A program made the position numbers and the translations under genes. DNA of 37,084 bases from Acidimicrobiia bacterium (lineage in GTDB: Bacteria > Actinomycetota > Acidimicrobiia > Spongiisociales > UBA5794): contig JARFRN010000031.1 of the NCBI GenBank assembly GCA_029287195.1, forward strand, positions 1-37,084, read 5' to 3'. A model generated the notes under the pieces. It ran no database searches. It worked only from the letters and a program-made list of their open reading frames with translations, and was not told the DNA's origin. How positions within the stretch are numbered: position 1 is the stretch's first letter; each line of letters opens with the position of its first letter. Of the stretch, positions 25,372-33,603 are shown one piece after another.

Positions 25372-25537
25372 CGAATCTCCTTTGCGGGCAATTGAGTGCA
25401 GTCTACGTCCGGGCGGGGAACACTCGGCTGGCCTGCGGTGCGCATGCAATGGGTCAGAAGCGGAAAATCAGTGGCCGACGGCGGACTAAGACGTGTAGTC
25501 GACTGGCTGTCGAGTCCGCGAAAGGTATATTCCAGGT

Positions 25538-25609
25538 TGCCGGGTGATTCACCACCACCCGGGTTTCCAACAGGCCCCCTCGTCCCCCCTGGGGGGCCTG
25601 TTGTTATTT
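25538..25609 (+). ncRNA. Candidate ~70-nt sRNA: two stem-loops, second one terminator-like with a six-C loop
   Basis: TATATT (-10-like) at 25526-25531; SL1 CCGGGTG-ATTCACCAC-CACCCGG (25540-25562); SL2 AACAGGCCCCC-TCGTCCCCCCTG-GGGGGCCTGTT (25569-25602) then TGTTATTT-like tail. No coding gene ends here on the plus strand. Confidence 0.45.
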
Positions 25610-25802
25610 GGAGCACAAATGCCCGCTGCGCGGGCGTCCCCCAGATGCCTAGGGAATGTCGCCGACGAACTCAGCGCTACCGGTGCCGGATCCGCCCGGC
25701 CGAGCGCGGCCTCGCATTCTTCGAGGTGTCCTGCGGACGCCTTCGAGCCCGGCTCCGCATCTCAGCGGTCCCCCCTTCGGTAGTGCCTAGTCTGTCGACA
25801 CC

Positions 25803-27194
25803 ATGAGACTCCCCTTCCAAACCAGCCTGAGCCGCCTGAGTCACCGGCTGCGTGAGCTCGCCCGCAATCGTCCTGAGGAGGCCGAGGAGTTTCTCGACAC
25901 CCACCAGGATGAGTGGGAAGAGATCGCCGAAACCGACCCCGGCTCGGCTGCGGACATCCTCGAGGCTCTCGACGAGGAAGACGCCGCCGACCTGCTGCAG
26001 GATCTCGATGCCGACGATGCGGCCGACGTCCTCGATCAGATGCGGGCTCCGGCAGCCGCCGACGTCATCGAGGAAATGAGCACCGCGGCAGCCGCCGAAC
26101 TCATTGCAGAGATGGAACCCGACCAAGCTGTAGACCTGTTGGCGGCGCTCGAGGAAGACGAGCTGCGAGACGAAGTCATTGCGGCTCTCGACCCTGATAT
26201 TCGGCTCGCGATCAACCGCCTGATCGTTTATCCACCCGACAGCGCAGGTGGCCTCATGACCACCGACTATGCCTCCCTCCAGTTGGGCATCACCAGCGGT
26301 GAGGCCATTGAGGCGCTGCGTCGCCTCCATGATGAGATCGGGTCCAATCTCACATACGTCTACGTCGTCGATGTGCAAGGCAAACTCGCCGGCGTGGTGC
26401 CATTTCGCGAACTGGTTTTTTCCAGACCGCATACCGGTCTGGACGAGATCATGCTTGCCGACCCGGTAGCCGTTACGGTCGACACAGACCGCGAGATCGT
26501 GGCCGAGCTGATCCAGCGGTACCACCTGATATCGCTGCCGGTGACCGACGTACAGGAGCATCTCGTCGGCATCGTCAAGGTCGACGAGGCGATGGAGGCC
26601 GCCCAAGCCGAGGCAACGGAAGACATCGCTCAGATGGTCGGCGCCGGCGCCGAAGAGACCGTCTATACCGAAGTCTCCGTTTCGGTCCGCCGCCGTATCC
26701 CTTGGATAGCCCTGAACCTCGTAATCGGGCTGTTGATCGCTCAGGTGATCGGCGTGTTCGAGGATTTGATCGAAGAGAAGGCAGTACTCGCCTCGTTCAT
26801 GCCGATGATTGCGCTGCTCGGTGGCAACTCAGGGGCGCAAAGCCTGGCTGTCGTCATCCGGGCCATGGCGGTCGGGTCGCTGCCCCCGGGCCGGGCCACC
26901 CGCGCGGTGCGCCGTGAGGCGGCAATTGGGGTGATCAACGGTGTAGTGATTGCAACCCTCTCGGGACTGCTGGGTGGTTTCGTAGCCCAGGACGCCGTAA
27001 TCGGTTTGGTCATCGGGATTGCCGTGTTCGCCAATCTCGTCGCCGCCGGCATCGTCGGCGCCTCCATCCCCATCATCCTGCGTCGCCTCGGCCAGGATCC
27101 GGCGTTGGCCTCGAACATCTTCCTGACAACGGTCACCGACATCGTCGGTTTCGGAGGCTTCCTTCTGACGGCCAAGCTGCTGCTCGGCTTGTAG
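25803..27194 (+). CDS. mgtE: MgtE family magnesium transporter
   Basis: MgtE_N repeats (AADLLQDLDADDAADVLDQM...), CBS pair (PPDSAGGLMTTDYASL...VVDVQGKLAGVVPFREL...HLVGIVKVDEAMEAAQAEATEDIAQMVG), TM region with LLGGNSGAQSLAVVIRAMA and FLTTVTDIVGFGGFL. Confidence 0.96.
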   Translation: MRLPFQTSLSRLSHRLRELARNRPEEAEEFLDTHQDEWEEIAETDPGSAADILEALDEEDAADLLQDLDADDAADVLDQMRAPAAADVIEEMSTAAAAELIAEMEPDQAVDLLAALEEDELRDEVIAALDPDIRLAINRLIVYPPDSAGGLMTTDYASLQLGITSGEAIEALRRLHDEIGSNLTYVYVVDVQGKLAGVVPFRELVFSRPHTGLDEIMLADPVAVTVDTDREIVAELIQRYHLISLPVTDVQEHLVGIVKVDEAMEAAQAEATEDIAQMVGAGAEETVYTEVSVSVRRRIPWIALNLVIGLLIAQVIGVFEDLIEEKAVLASFMPMIALLGGNSGAQSLAVVIRAMAVGSLPPGRATRAVRREAAIGVINGVVIATLSGLLGGFVAQDAVIGLVIGIAVFANLVAAGIVGASIPIILRRLGQDPALASNIFLTTVTDIVGFGGFLLTAKLLLGL

Positions 27195-27211
27195 AAGAAC
27201 AAACCGGTCGG

Positions 27212-27748
27212 TCAAGACCCGAGTATCGCTACCCCGCTCTCCTCGAAGCGCCCCACGTAGACGATCCGGAAGCCTTCTTCGAGACGAGCAATGTAACTGT
27301 TGGCGAGTTCGGTGGCCTGCTCCTCGGTGGGCTCTTCGACAAAGAGAGCGTCGGCGGCAGCCTGCGTCTCAACAATGTGCGCCTCGAAGACGGGGGCGAA
27401 TTGTTCCACCAGATCGGACATCACGTTGTGGATGTCGATATCGGATAGCGACTCGTAAGTGTTGGGGTCGAGCAGCACTACAACCGTGTCGCCGTTCTCG
27501 CCTTCCTCTCGGCTGATGATCCGATACTCCGGGAATACCAGCTCGGGGGCCTCTGTGGTGGTTGTTGTCGTGGTGGTTGTTGTCGATGCAGCCGACGGGT
27601 CGGCATCGCCCCCGGCCGTGGCCAATGTGGTAATGGTGCCGGATTCGGCAGGTGTCGTGGTCGTGGTGTCGTCGGCTTCGTCGTCCCCGGAGCAGGACGC
27701 AGCCAGCAGGACGACCATTCCGAGAACCAGTATCTGCTTCAACCTCAC
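27212..27748 (-). CDS. Thr-rich lipoprotein of unknown function
   Basis: MRLKQILVLGMVVLLAASCSGDDEADDTTTTT...: lipobox LAASC; Thr-rich linker; GTG start with TAAAGT box 6 nt upstream. Confidence 0.72.
   Translation of the reverse strand: MRLKQILVLGMVVLLAASCSGDDEADDTTTTTPAESGTITTLATAGGDADPSAASTTTTTTTTTTEAPELVFPEYRIISREEGENGDTVVVLLDPNTYESLSDIDIHNVMSDLVEQFAPVFEAHIVETQAAADALFVEEPTEEQATELANSYIARLEEGFRIVYVGRFEESGVAILGS
27555..27584. repeat. Perfect 15-bp tandem duplication inside the poly-Thr linker
   Basis: GTGGTGGTTGTTGTC at 27555-27569 and again at 27570-27584; encodes consecutive Thr codons on the minus strand. Confidence 0.9.
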
Positions 27749-27783
27749 GCCGCTACTTTACCCCGACAACGGAAATGCGCGAT

Positions 27784-28215
27784 CTAGCTATCTGCTTGCC
27801 ATTCGTCGTAGCCGACACCATCCATCCACCGTTCCGAGTTGACCACTGCAAATCGGGCCTTCACTTCCATGAATAGCTCCTCGGATGGAGCCTCATTCAG
27901 GCCGATCCGGGCGAGTTCCAGCGTCGGCCTCCAGGCACGAGGACCAAGTCCGATGTCGATTTTGGAGCGCCAGTCGTCGTGGTCGGCAACCTCGCTGGAA
28001 CCCGTCGACCAAAACGCAGCGAGCTTCTGCGCCGCGGTGAGGCTGCGGCGTACTTGACGAACCGCTTCCTTGGGGAGATCGGATACGTCTACCAGGGTAT
28101 CGGAGGCCCAATCGGCAAACGCCTGATCTCCCCAGGCCCCGGGATTGGTAACGACCGATTCGTAGAGAGCCTCGATGGCACGGATGAGCGACAGGTAAGT
28201 GGAGGCCGAGCTCAA
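27784..28215 (-). CDS. Hypothetical protein (TTG start, overlapped with upstream aminotransferase)
   Basis: LSSASTYLSLIRAIEALYESVVTNPGAWGDQAFADWASDTLVDVSDLPKEAVRQVRRSLTAAQKLAAFW...; TTGA overlap at 28212-28215. Confidence 0.6.
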   Translation of the reverse strand: MSSASTYLSLIRAIEALYESVVTNPGAWGDQAFADWASDTLVDVSDLPKEAVRQVRRSLTAAQKLAAFWSTGSSEVADHDDWRSKIDIGLGPRAWRPTLELARIGLNEAPSEELFMEVKARFAVVNSERWMDGVGYDEWQADS

Positions 28216-29045
28216 TCTGCGGTCTCCGCGGCAATCAACTCCTGGAGGCCCCCCATCAGCTTCTTGGTAAGGGGCCCAACCTCCTTGTCCACCTCGCCGA
28301 TCTTGACCACCGGCTGAAGCTCGCGCAGCGTTGACAACGCCATGACCTCGTCCGCGGCCAGCATACGCTCGAGCCGAAAGCGACCCTCCTTGATCGGGAT
28401 GCCAAGCTCGCGGGCTACCTCGAGGACGGCCTTGCGGGTAACCGATGCCAGAATCCCCAAACCCAGTTCGGGAGTCTCCAGCACCCCGTGATAGATCCAA
28501 GCCACTGTGTTGGTGGGGCCCTCGAGAACGTTCCCGCTGCGTCCGACGAGGAGCGCATCACCGAACCCCTCCGCCTTGGCGTGAATCCTGGCGGCAACAT
28601 TGGGCCCGTAGGACAGGGTCTTGGCACCGGTCAACTCGGACACGGCCCCATCGGGGTGCCAGGGTGCCTCAACAGGCAACAGGGACACCGTGTCGTCTAT
28701 TCGGGAGAGCGGCTCGGCAAACACAATGAAGCGCGCCCCCTCGCCGGTAGCGCGCTCGTCGGTCCCTCCTGTGGCGACCACACGCACGGTGCAATCGCCT
28801 AAGGCAGCTCTGTCCGCGACCCAGCGCTCCATCTTCTCCCGCGGTGGCAACTCGAGCCCGAGCGAGGCGGCCGATCGTTCGAGCCGGTCGAGATGCTCCC
28901 CCTGCCGGAATGCGGTCCCGTTGTAGGAGCGCAGAGTCTCGAAGCAGCCAAAGCCCCGGAGCAAGGCGATGTCGAATACAGAGATAGTGGCTAGGTGGGG
29001 ATTCACCCGCTGCCCATCTATGAGGACGTGGCCGATGAAGTTCAT
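28212..29045 (-). CDS. Class IV PLP aminotransferase (aminodeoxychorismate lyase / BCAT-like)
   Basis: MNFIGHVLIDGQRVNPHLATISVFDIALLRGFGCFETLRSYNGTAFRQGEHLDRLERSAASLGL...KTLSYGPNVAARIHAKAEGFGDALLVGRSGNVLEGPTNTVAWI...; TAACCT box 7 nt upstream of ATG 29045. Confidence 0.9.
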   Translation of the reverse strand: MNFIGHVLIDGQRVNPHLATISVFDIALLRGFGCFETLRSYNGTAFRQGEHLDRLERSAASLGLELPPREKMERWVADRAALGDCTVRVVATGGTDERATGEGARFIVFAEPLSRIDDTVSLLPVEAPWHPDGAVSELTGAKTLSYGPNVAARIHAKAEGFGDALLVGRSGNVLEGPTNTVAWIYHGVLETPELGLGILASVTRKAVLEVARELGIPIKEGRFRLERMLAADEVMALSTLRELQPVVKIGEVDKEVGPLTKKLMGGLQELIAAETAD

Positions 29046-29108
29046 ACCATCGAGGTTACAGCGCCGGCCCTCCTGGTCTTGCGTATCTGAGGACCTCACG
29101 ACCACGAG

Positions 29109-29758
29109 TGTGCAAAAGGAGCGCGGTGGACTTCTCATTCAGTTCCTGGGCGGCTGGGACGGGATTCTGAACCGACTGCGGAAGGTTCGCCCGGTACATA
29201 GATACTCCGTGCTCCTGTTAGCCATCATGCTGGTCGCCGTCGCCGGTTGCTCCGGTGACTCTGCGATCGATGGTGTTGCCACCCTCGACGCCACCGTTCC
29301 CGCGATGAGGCGGCCGCTGCCACCGCCGATCCGGTGATAGATAGCGAACAGGGGGCCCTGGACCTTGCACAGTGCATGCGAGAGCACGGCGTCGCCATGA
29401 GTGATCCGACTGTTGATGCCGACGGCAACCTGCAACTCCTCCAATCGAGTTCGCGGGTTCACCGGACGTGGGCCTGGAAGCAGCGATAGCGGAGATGGAC
29501 GCGGGGTCCGCGGAATGCGACCACCACCTCCAGGGACTTGTGTTCGATGCAGCCAATCCCGGTTCGGACGTCGGATTGGAAGACGCAATGCTGGGGTACG
29601 CCGGCTGTATGCGGGAGCAGGGTATCGACATGCCCGACCCTGATTTGTCGAGCGGCATGATCCGGCTCGGCAAGGACGCGCCGGGCGAGATGGAAGAGTT
29701 CGAAGCCGCCCACGAGGAGTGCCGAGAGATTCTGGCCGGCGTCGAGATGGACTTCTAG
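29109..29758 (+). pseudogene. Lipoprotein gene with two apparent frameshifts (CMREHG/CMREQG family)
   Basis: Frame 1: ...RYSVLLLAIMLVAVAGCSGDSAIDGVATLDATVPA; frame 2: EAAAATADPVIDSEQGALDLAQCMREHGVAMSDPTVDADGNLQLLQSSS; frame 3: PDVGLEAAIAEMDAGSAECDHHLQGLVFDAANPGSDVGLEDAMLGYAGCMREQGIDMPDPDLSSG...VEMDF*. Start uncertain. Confidence 0.75.
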
Positions 29759-30141
29759 CTCTTCCGCTCCTCGACTGCCGCGGCGAGGCCATCCAGGTCG
29801 GCAACCGTCACCGTTAGTCCGGGATGGTGCTTCATGCCGGGGAGTTGTGCCGGCAACGGCTCATGAAACGTGACACACACGCCGCCCTTTCGCGACGAGC
29901 CATACGTGAGGCCCTGGTCGACTGCGGAGCCGCGAACACCGATCGCCTTGTAGCCACGATAGGGACCGGTGATCTGCACGCAATCGATGTTGCTGAGCCG
30001 TGTGTCGGCGCTCCAGCGCCCGAACTTGGCGACAAACCGATCGTCGTCGGTGAGAGTCACCGATGCGTTGCCGGGGTGCACCCCGAGCCCGAGCAGGACG
30101 GGGCGGTAGAGCGGATCGAAGCGGAACAGGAAGGTCTCCAT
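29755..30141 (-). CDS. Hypothetical protein
   Basis: METFLFRFDPLYRPVLLGLGVHPGNASVTLTDDDRFVAKFGRWSADTRLSNIDCVQITGPYRGYKAIGVRGSAVDQGLTYGSSRKGGVCVTFHEPLP...; TACATT box 6 nt upstream of ATG. Confidence 0.72.
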   Translation of the reverse strand: METFLFRFDPLYRPVLLGLGVHPGNASVTLTDDDRFVAKFGRWSADTRLSNIDCVQITGPYRGYKAIGVRGSAVDQGLTYGSSRKGGVCVTFHEPLPAQLPGMKHHPGLTVTVADLDGLAAAVEERKS

Positions 30142-30208
30142 CCCACCAATGTAGGCGTTTCCGGAAGGCCGCGAGTAGCAGTCGCCGCCTTTGGCATATG
30201 ATCGGGCA

Positions 30209-30715
30209 ATGGCCACGGTGCAGAAGCCGTACTTGCTGGTCGACGTTGACGGGGTTCTCTTGCCGTTCGTCTTCTGGTCGGCTCCACCGGGCTTCGTACT
30301 GCACACGGTGCGGGATTCCAACGGCCGGAATCAAGACGTTTGGTTGAACCCGGCACACGGCCTCTGGTTGCGCACACTGGGGAAACAGTTCGAGTTGGTG
30401 TGGGCGACAGGCTGGGAACACGCGGCGCCCCGACTGCTGGGTCCCCTGCTGGGTCTGCCGGCGATGCCGGTCATCGAGTTCACCCAGCCCCCGGTGCTCG
30501 GGGTCCCGCTGTGGAAGCTGCGGGACGTCGACGCCTACGTTGCCGACCAACCGGTGGCCTGGATCGACGACGACCTGGACATTGCAGTGGAGCGTTGGGC
30601 AAGCCGGCGAGCGCCTCCGACGCTGCTGATCAAGACGGAAAGCACACTGGGGCTCACCCGAGACCATGTCTCGGAGCTAATCGAGTTTGCCCAGCGGGTG
30701 GCCAACGCAGGCTGA
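30209..30715 (+). CDS. HAD-like protein (HAD_SAK_2-like)
   Basis: MATVQKPYLLVDVDGVLLPFVFW...WLRTLGKQFELVWATGWEHAAPRLLGPLLGLP...VAWIDDDLDIAVERWASRR...PTLLIKTESTLGLTRDHV; TATGAT box 6 nt upstream of ATG. Confidence 0.82.
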   Translation: MATVQKPYLLVDVDGVLLPFVFWSAPPGFVLHTVRDSNGRNQDVWLNPAHGLWLRTLGKQFELVWATGWEHAAPRLLGPLLGLPAMPVIEFTQPPVLGVPLWKLRDVDAYVADQPVAWIDDDLDIAVERWASRRAPPTLLIKTESTLGLTRDHVSELIEFAQRVANAG

Positions 30716-30717
30716 AC

Positions 30718-30741
30718 GCCTGGGGCGGGACCGCTCCAGGC
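30718..30741 (+). terminator. Hairpin after the HAD-like gene
   Basis: GCCTGG...CCAGGC arms with further GCG/CGC pairing immediately after the stop; no U-tract. Confidence 0.4.
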
Positions 30742-30953
30742 CCGGGGAAGCAAGTTGCCATGACGCTGGGGCGTTGCGGGAGGTATGTGGCCCACTGTGT
30801 GCGTGCTGCGGTGCGTTTGGCAATATGGGCGATAGCGCAGTTCCGAGCGCCGGCATCTGGTCATGGGTGCGCCCCCCGGTAGATCGCTAGATCGCACTCT
30901 TTGCGATGCAACTGGGGACGCACCCAACAGTTGGGATGGCTCCTGCTCTATGC

Positions 30954-31700
30954 TCAGATGACGTCGCGACGGGTGACGGCGACGAGGCCGACGGCGGCAG
31001 GAGCGAAGGCCCATATCGACATGGCCGCGATCGCTGCTCCGGTTCCCGTGGTGGTGTCGACTCCGGAGACCACGTTGGCGAGTGTGCCGGGCACCCAGGG
31101 AGCCATTCCGCTCACCATTTGCATGGCTAGCGGTGGCAGGATGATCAGCAGGACGATGGTGCCGGTGACCGCACCGCCCGTGTTGCGTATGAGGGCGCCA
31201 ATCCCTGCACCGAGCACTGCTCCGGCGCCTCCTGCAAGAGTCGATGCCAGGAGGACCTGCAACAAACCAGCGGCCGACACCATGAACCCATAGTCGGTCG
31301 TGGAGAGCCCGATTGCCACAGAGCCGGCGCTCACAACGGCACCGCTGAGCCCGAGCACGCCGCCGGCAACAAAGGCCGCCGTGAATTGCGCAAGGACGGC
31401 GTGGGTACGACGCGGAGTGGTCAGGAAGGTGAGAACGACCGTGCCGTGACCGTATTCGCGGGCGATGGCGATGGCGCCGAATAGCCCCGCAATCACAAGG
31501 GCGTTCCCGGCAAAGGCCATCAGTGACTGCTGGTCGGCCGCGGTGGAGATGAAGGTCTTGCTGCCGTCCATGTCCGCACCGAAAGCCACCGCGATGGCGG
31601 TCGCCGCACCGATCACCACGAGCACGGCGAGAAACGTCAAAGGCATTCTTGTGCTGGTCAGCTTGCGGATTTCGGCCCGCACGGTTCGGAGCCAGTTCAT
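30954..31700 (-). CDS. ABC-2 type transporter permease
   Basis: MNWLRTVRAEIRKLTSTRMPLTFLAVLVVIGAATAIAVAFG...AIAREYGHGTVVLTFLTTPRRTHAVLAQFTAAFVAGGVLG...; SD AAGGAGG; ATGA overlap. Confidence 0.88.
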   Translation of the reverse strand: MNWLRTVRAEIRKLTSTRMPLTFLAVLVVIGAATAIAVAFGADMDGSKTFISTAADQQSLMAFAGNALVIAGLFGAIAIAREYGHGTVVLTFLTTPRRTHAVLAQFTAAFVAGGVLGLSGAVVSAGSVAIGLSTTDYGFMVSAAGLLQVLLASTLAGGAGAVLGAGIGALIRNTGGAVTGTIVLLIILPPLAMQMVSGMAPWVPGTLANVVSGVDTTTGTGAAIAAMSIWAFAPAAVGLVAVTRRDVI

Positions 31701-32656
31701 AGTTCCTCCTTAGTGTTGGACTGGGTGCCGCCGTCAGCTGCTTCTCCGGTCCAGGCAAAGAATCGATCCTCCAGCGAGTCGGCGTACTGTGATAGTTCAT
31801 GCAAAGCTATGCCGGCGCGGAAGGCGTGCTCGCCGATCTCGTCGAGGGAGAGGCCACGAACCACGAGCGTATTGGGCCGGCCGTTTTCGACGATGCCACC
31901 TGCCCCTTCGAGAGCGACTTGCAGAGCCTTCGGCGAAGCGGCCCGGACGAGGGATGCGGATTGCCGCAATTCGGACAACGACCCTCGTGTGACCAATCGT
32001 CCCTGGTTGACAACGACGACATCGTCGGCGAGTTGCTCCACTTCACCGAGCAGATGGCTGGAGACGAACACCGTGTTGCCTTCCGCCGCGCGCGATCGCA
32101 GCAGATTCCGCAGAGTGCGGATTCCTTGCGGATCCAGGCCGTTGCCGGGCTCATCGAGAACCAGCACCGGCGGATCGCAGAGCAACGCGGCGGCAAGTCC
32201 CAGCCGCTGCTTCATACCGAGCGAGTAGGCACCAGCGTGCCGGTTGGCCGCGGCACTGAGATCGACGAGTTCGAGGACCTCATCGACTCGTTCCAGCGGT
32301 GTATCCGTGGCGTCCGCCAGAATCCGCAGATGGTTTCGTCCGCTGCGTCCGGGATGGAACGCGTCGGACTCGACGCTGGCCCCCACAGTTCCGGTGGGGT
32401 CGGGAAGCTCGCCATAGGCGACGCCGCCGATGGTGGCCCGACCGCTGGTTGGAGACGCCAGGCCAAGCAATATCTTCATCGTCGTGGACTTGCCGGCACC
32501 GTTGGGGCCGAGAAAGCCCGTCACGCGTCCGGGCGTGACCTCAAACGATAGGTCGTCGACGGCGGCCGCGGCGCCGTAGCTCTTGGTGACGTGTTCGATG
32601 GATATCGCGTACGACCGAGTTGTGGCCTCGATCTTCTGATCGAATAGCTGTTCCAT
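31697..32656 (-). CDS. ABC transporter ATP-binding protein (DrrA/CcmA-like)
   Basis: Walker A GPNGAGKSTTMKILLGL; signature YSLGMKQRLGLAAALL; Walker B PVLVLDEPGNGLDPQGIRTLRNLL; SD AAAGGAGG upstream of ATG 32656. Confidence 0.95.
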   Translation of the reverse strand: MEQLFDQKIEATTRSYAISIEHVTKSYGAAAAVDDLSFEVTPGRVTGFLGPNGAGKSTTMKILLGLASPTSGRATIGGVAYGELPDPTGTVGASVESDAFHPGRSGRNHLRILADATDTPLERVDEVLELVDLSAAANRHAGAYSLGMKQRLGLAAALLCDPPVLVLDEPGNGLDPQGIRTLRNLLRSRAAEGNTVFVSSHLLGEVEQLADDVVVVNQGRLVTRGSLSELRQSASLVRAASPKALQVALEGAGGIVENGRPNTLVVRGLSLDEIGEHAFRAGIALHELSQYADSLEDRFFAWTGEAADGGTQSNTKEEL

Positions 32657-32666
32657 TGCCCTCCTT

Positions 32667-32693
32667 TGGTACTTGTCTTCAACGTACGTACCA
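32667..32693. promoter_or_regulatory. Candidate operator in the ABC operon leader
   Basis: TGGTAC-N15-GTACCA perfect 6-bp inverted repeat, embedding ACGTACGT, just upstream of the ABC ATPase SD. Confidence 0.4.
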
Positions 32694-32925
32694 GAGGTGT
32701 GTCCGTCTTCGGGCAACGGAGTCATTCTCGGCTCCGCCTTTTGGGGGAAGTTTTTCGGTACCGGCGGAATTGATATCGGCCATTTGGGGGTCTGCGCAGC
32801 AGCTGGCCGAGACGCGTTGGCATCATCCGCTCGCATACTGCGCTGGGTGGCGGCCGGTCTTTCGTTGGACGTGGCGAATCTGGTTCCGGTCGCAGTCGGT
32901 GTCGGCGCTCATCGGGTGAACCGGA

Positions 32926-33603
32926 TCAGAACCCGATGTCGCTATCGCCGGGTTTGACCAGCCCGCTTTCATAGGCGAACGCCACCGCCTGAGCGCGGTT
33001 GTTGAGCCCGAGCTTGGTGAGGATGCTGGAGACGTGTGACTTGACGGTTGCGGTACCGACAAACAGGTCCGCTGCAATCTCGATGTTGCTCGATCCGGCG
33101 GCGACGGCGACTAGTACCTCCCGCTCCCGGCTGGTGAGGCGATCGAGACGAGCAACCACCGATGAGTCGAGGGACGGCGCTGCTGCAAATCGGCCTATCA
33201 GCCTTCGTGTCACCGACGGTGCTATCAGCGCTCCTCCATCGGCGACGATTCGAACGGCTGCCACCAGGTCCTCTGGTGAGATGTCCTTGAGCACAAATCC
33301 GCTGGCTCCTGCCCGAAGGGCCCGATACACGTACTCGTCCGGATCAAAGGTGGTGAGGATCAATACCTTCACGGGCCAGTCGGCGGATTCAACGATGGCT
33401 TTGGTAGCGGCGAGGCCGTCCATCCCCGGCATGCGGATATCCATCAGGATCACATCGGGACGATGGGTCCGGGCAATCTCGACTGCGGCCTCACCGTCTC
33501 CGGCCTCGGCGACGACTTCGATGTCGTCTTGAAGACTCAGCACCAAGGCGAATCCGCCCCGGACCAGGGCCTGGTCATCGATGACGGCGACTCGAATGCT
33601 CAC
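32926..33603 (-). CDS. NarL/FixJ (LuxR-type) response regulator
   Basis: MSIRVAVIDDQALVRGGFALVLSLQ...DVILMDIRMPGMDGLAATK...LTSREREVLVAVAAGSSNIEIAADLFVGTATVKSHVSSILTKLGLNNRAQAV. Confidence 0.95.
   Translation of the reverse strand: MSIRVAVIDDQALVRGGFALVLSLQDDIEVVAEAGDGEAAVEIARTHRPDVILMDIRMPGMDGLAATKAIVESADWPVKVLILTTFDPDEYVYRALRAGASGFVLKDISPEDLVAAVRIVADGGALIAPSVTRRLIGRFAAAPSLDSSVVARLDRLTSREREVLVAVAAGSSNIEIAADLFVGTATVKSHVSSILTKLGLNNRAQAVAFAYESGLVKPGDSDIGF

Noticed and set aside
25540-25562. Hairpin with TCA in its loop considered as a tRNA-Sec (selC) anticodon arm next to selD
   Set aside because: 7-bp stem with 9-nt loop and no acceptor, D or T arms around it; does not fold into a tRNA by eye.
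27541-27600. Short GT-rich repeats considered as CRISPR or microsatellite array
   Set aside because: Only a two-copy 15-bp duplication in a poly-Thr coding linker; no spacers.
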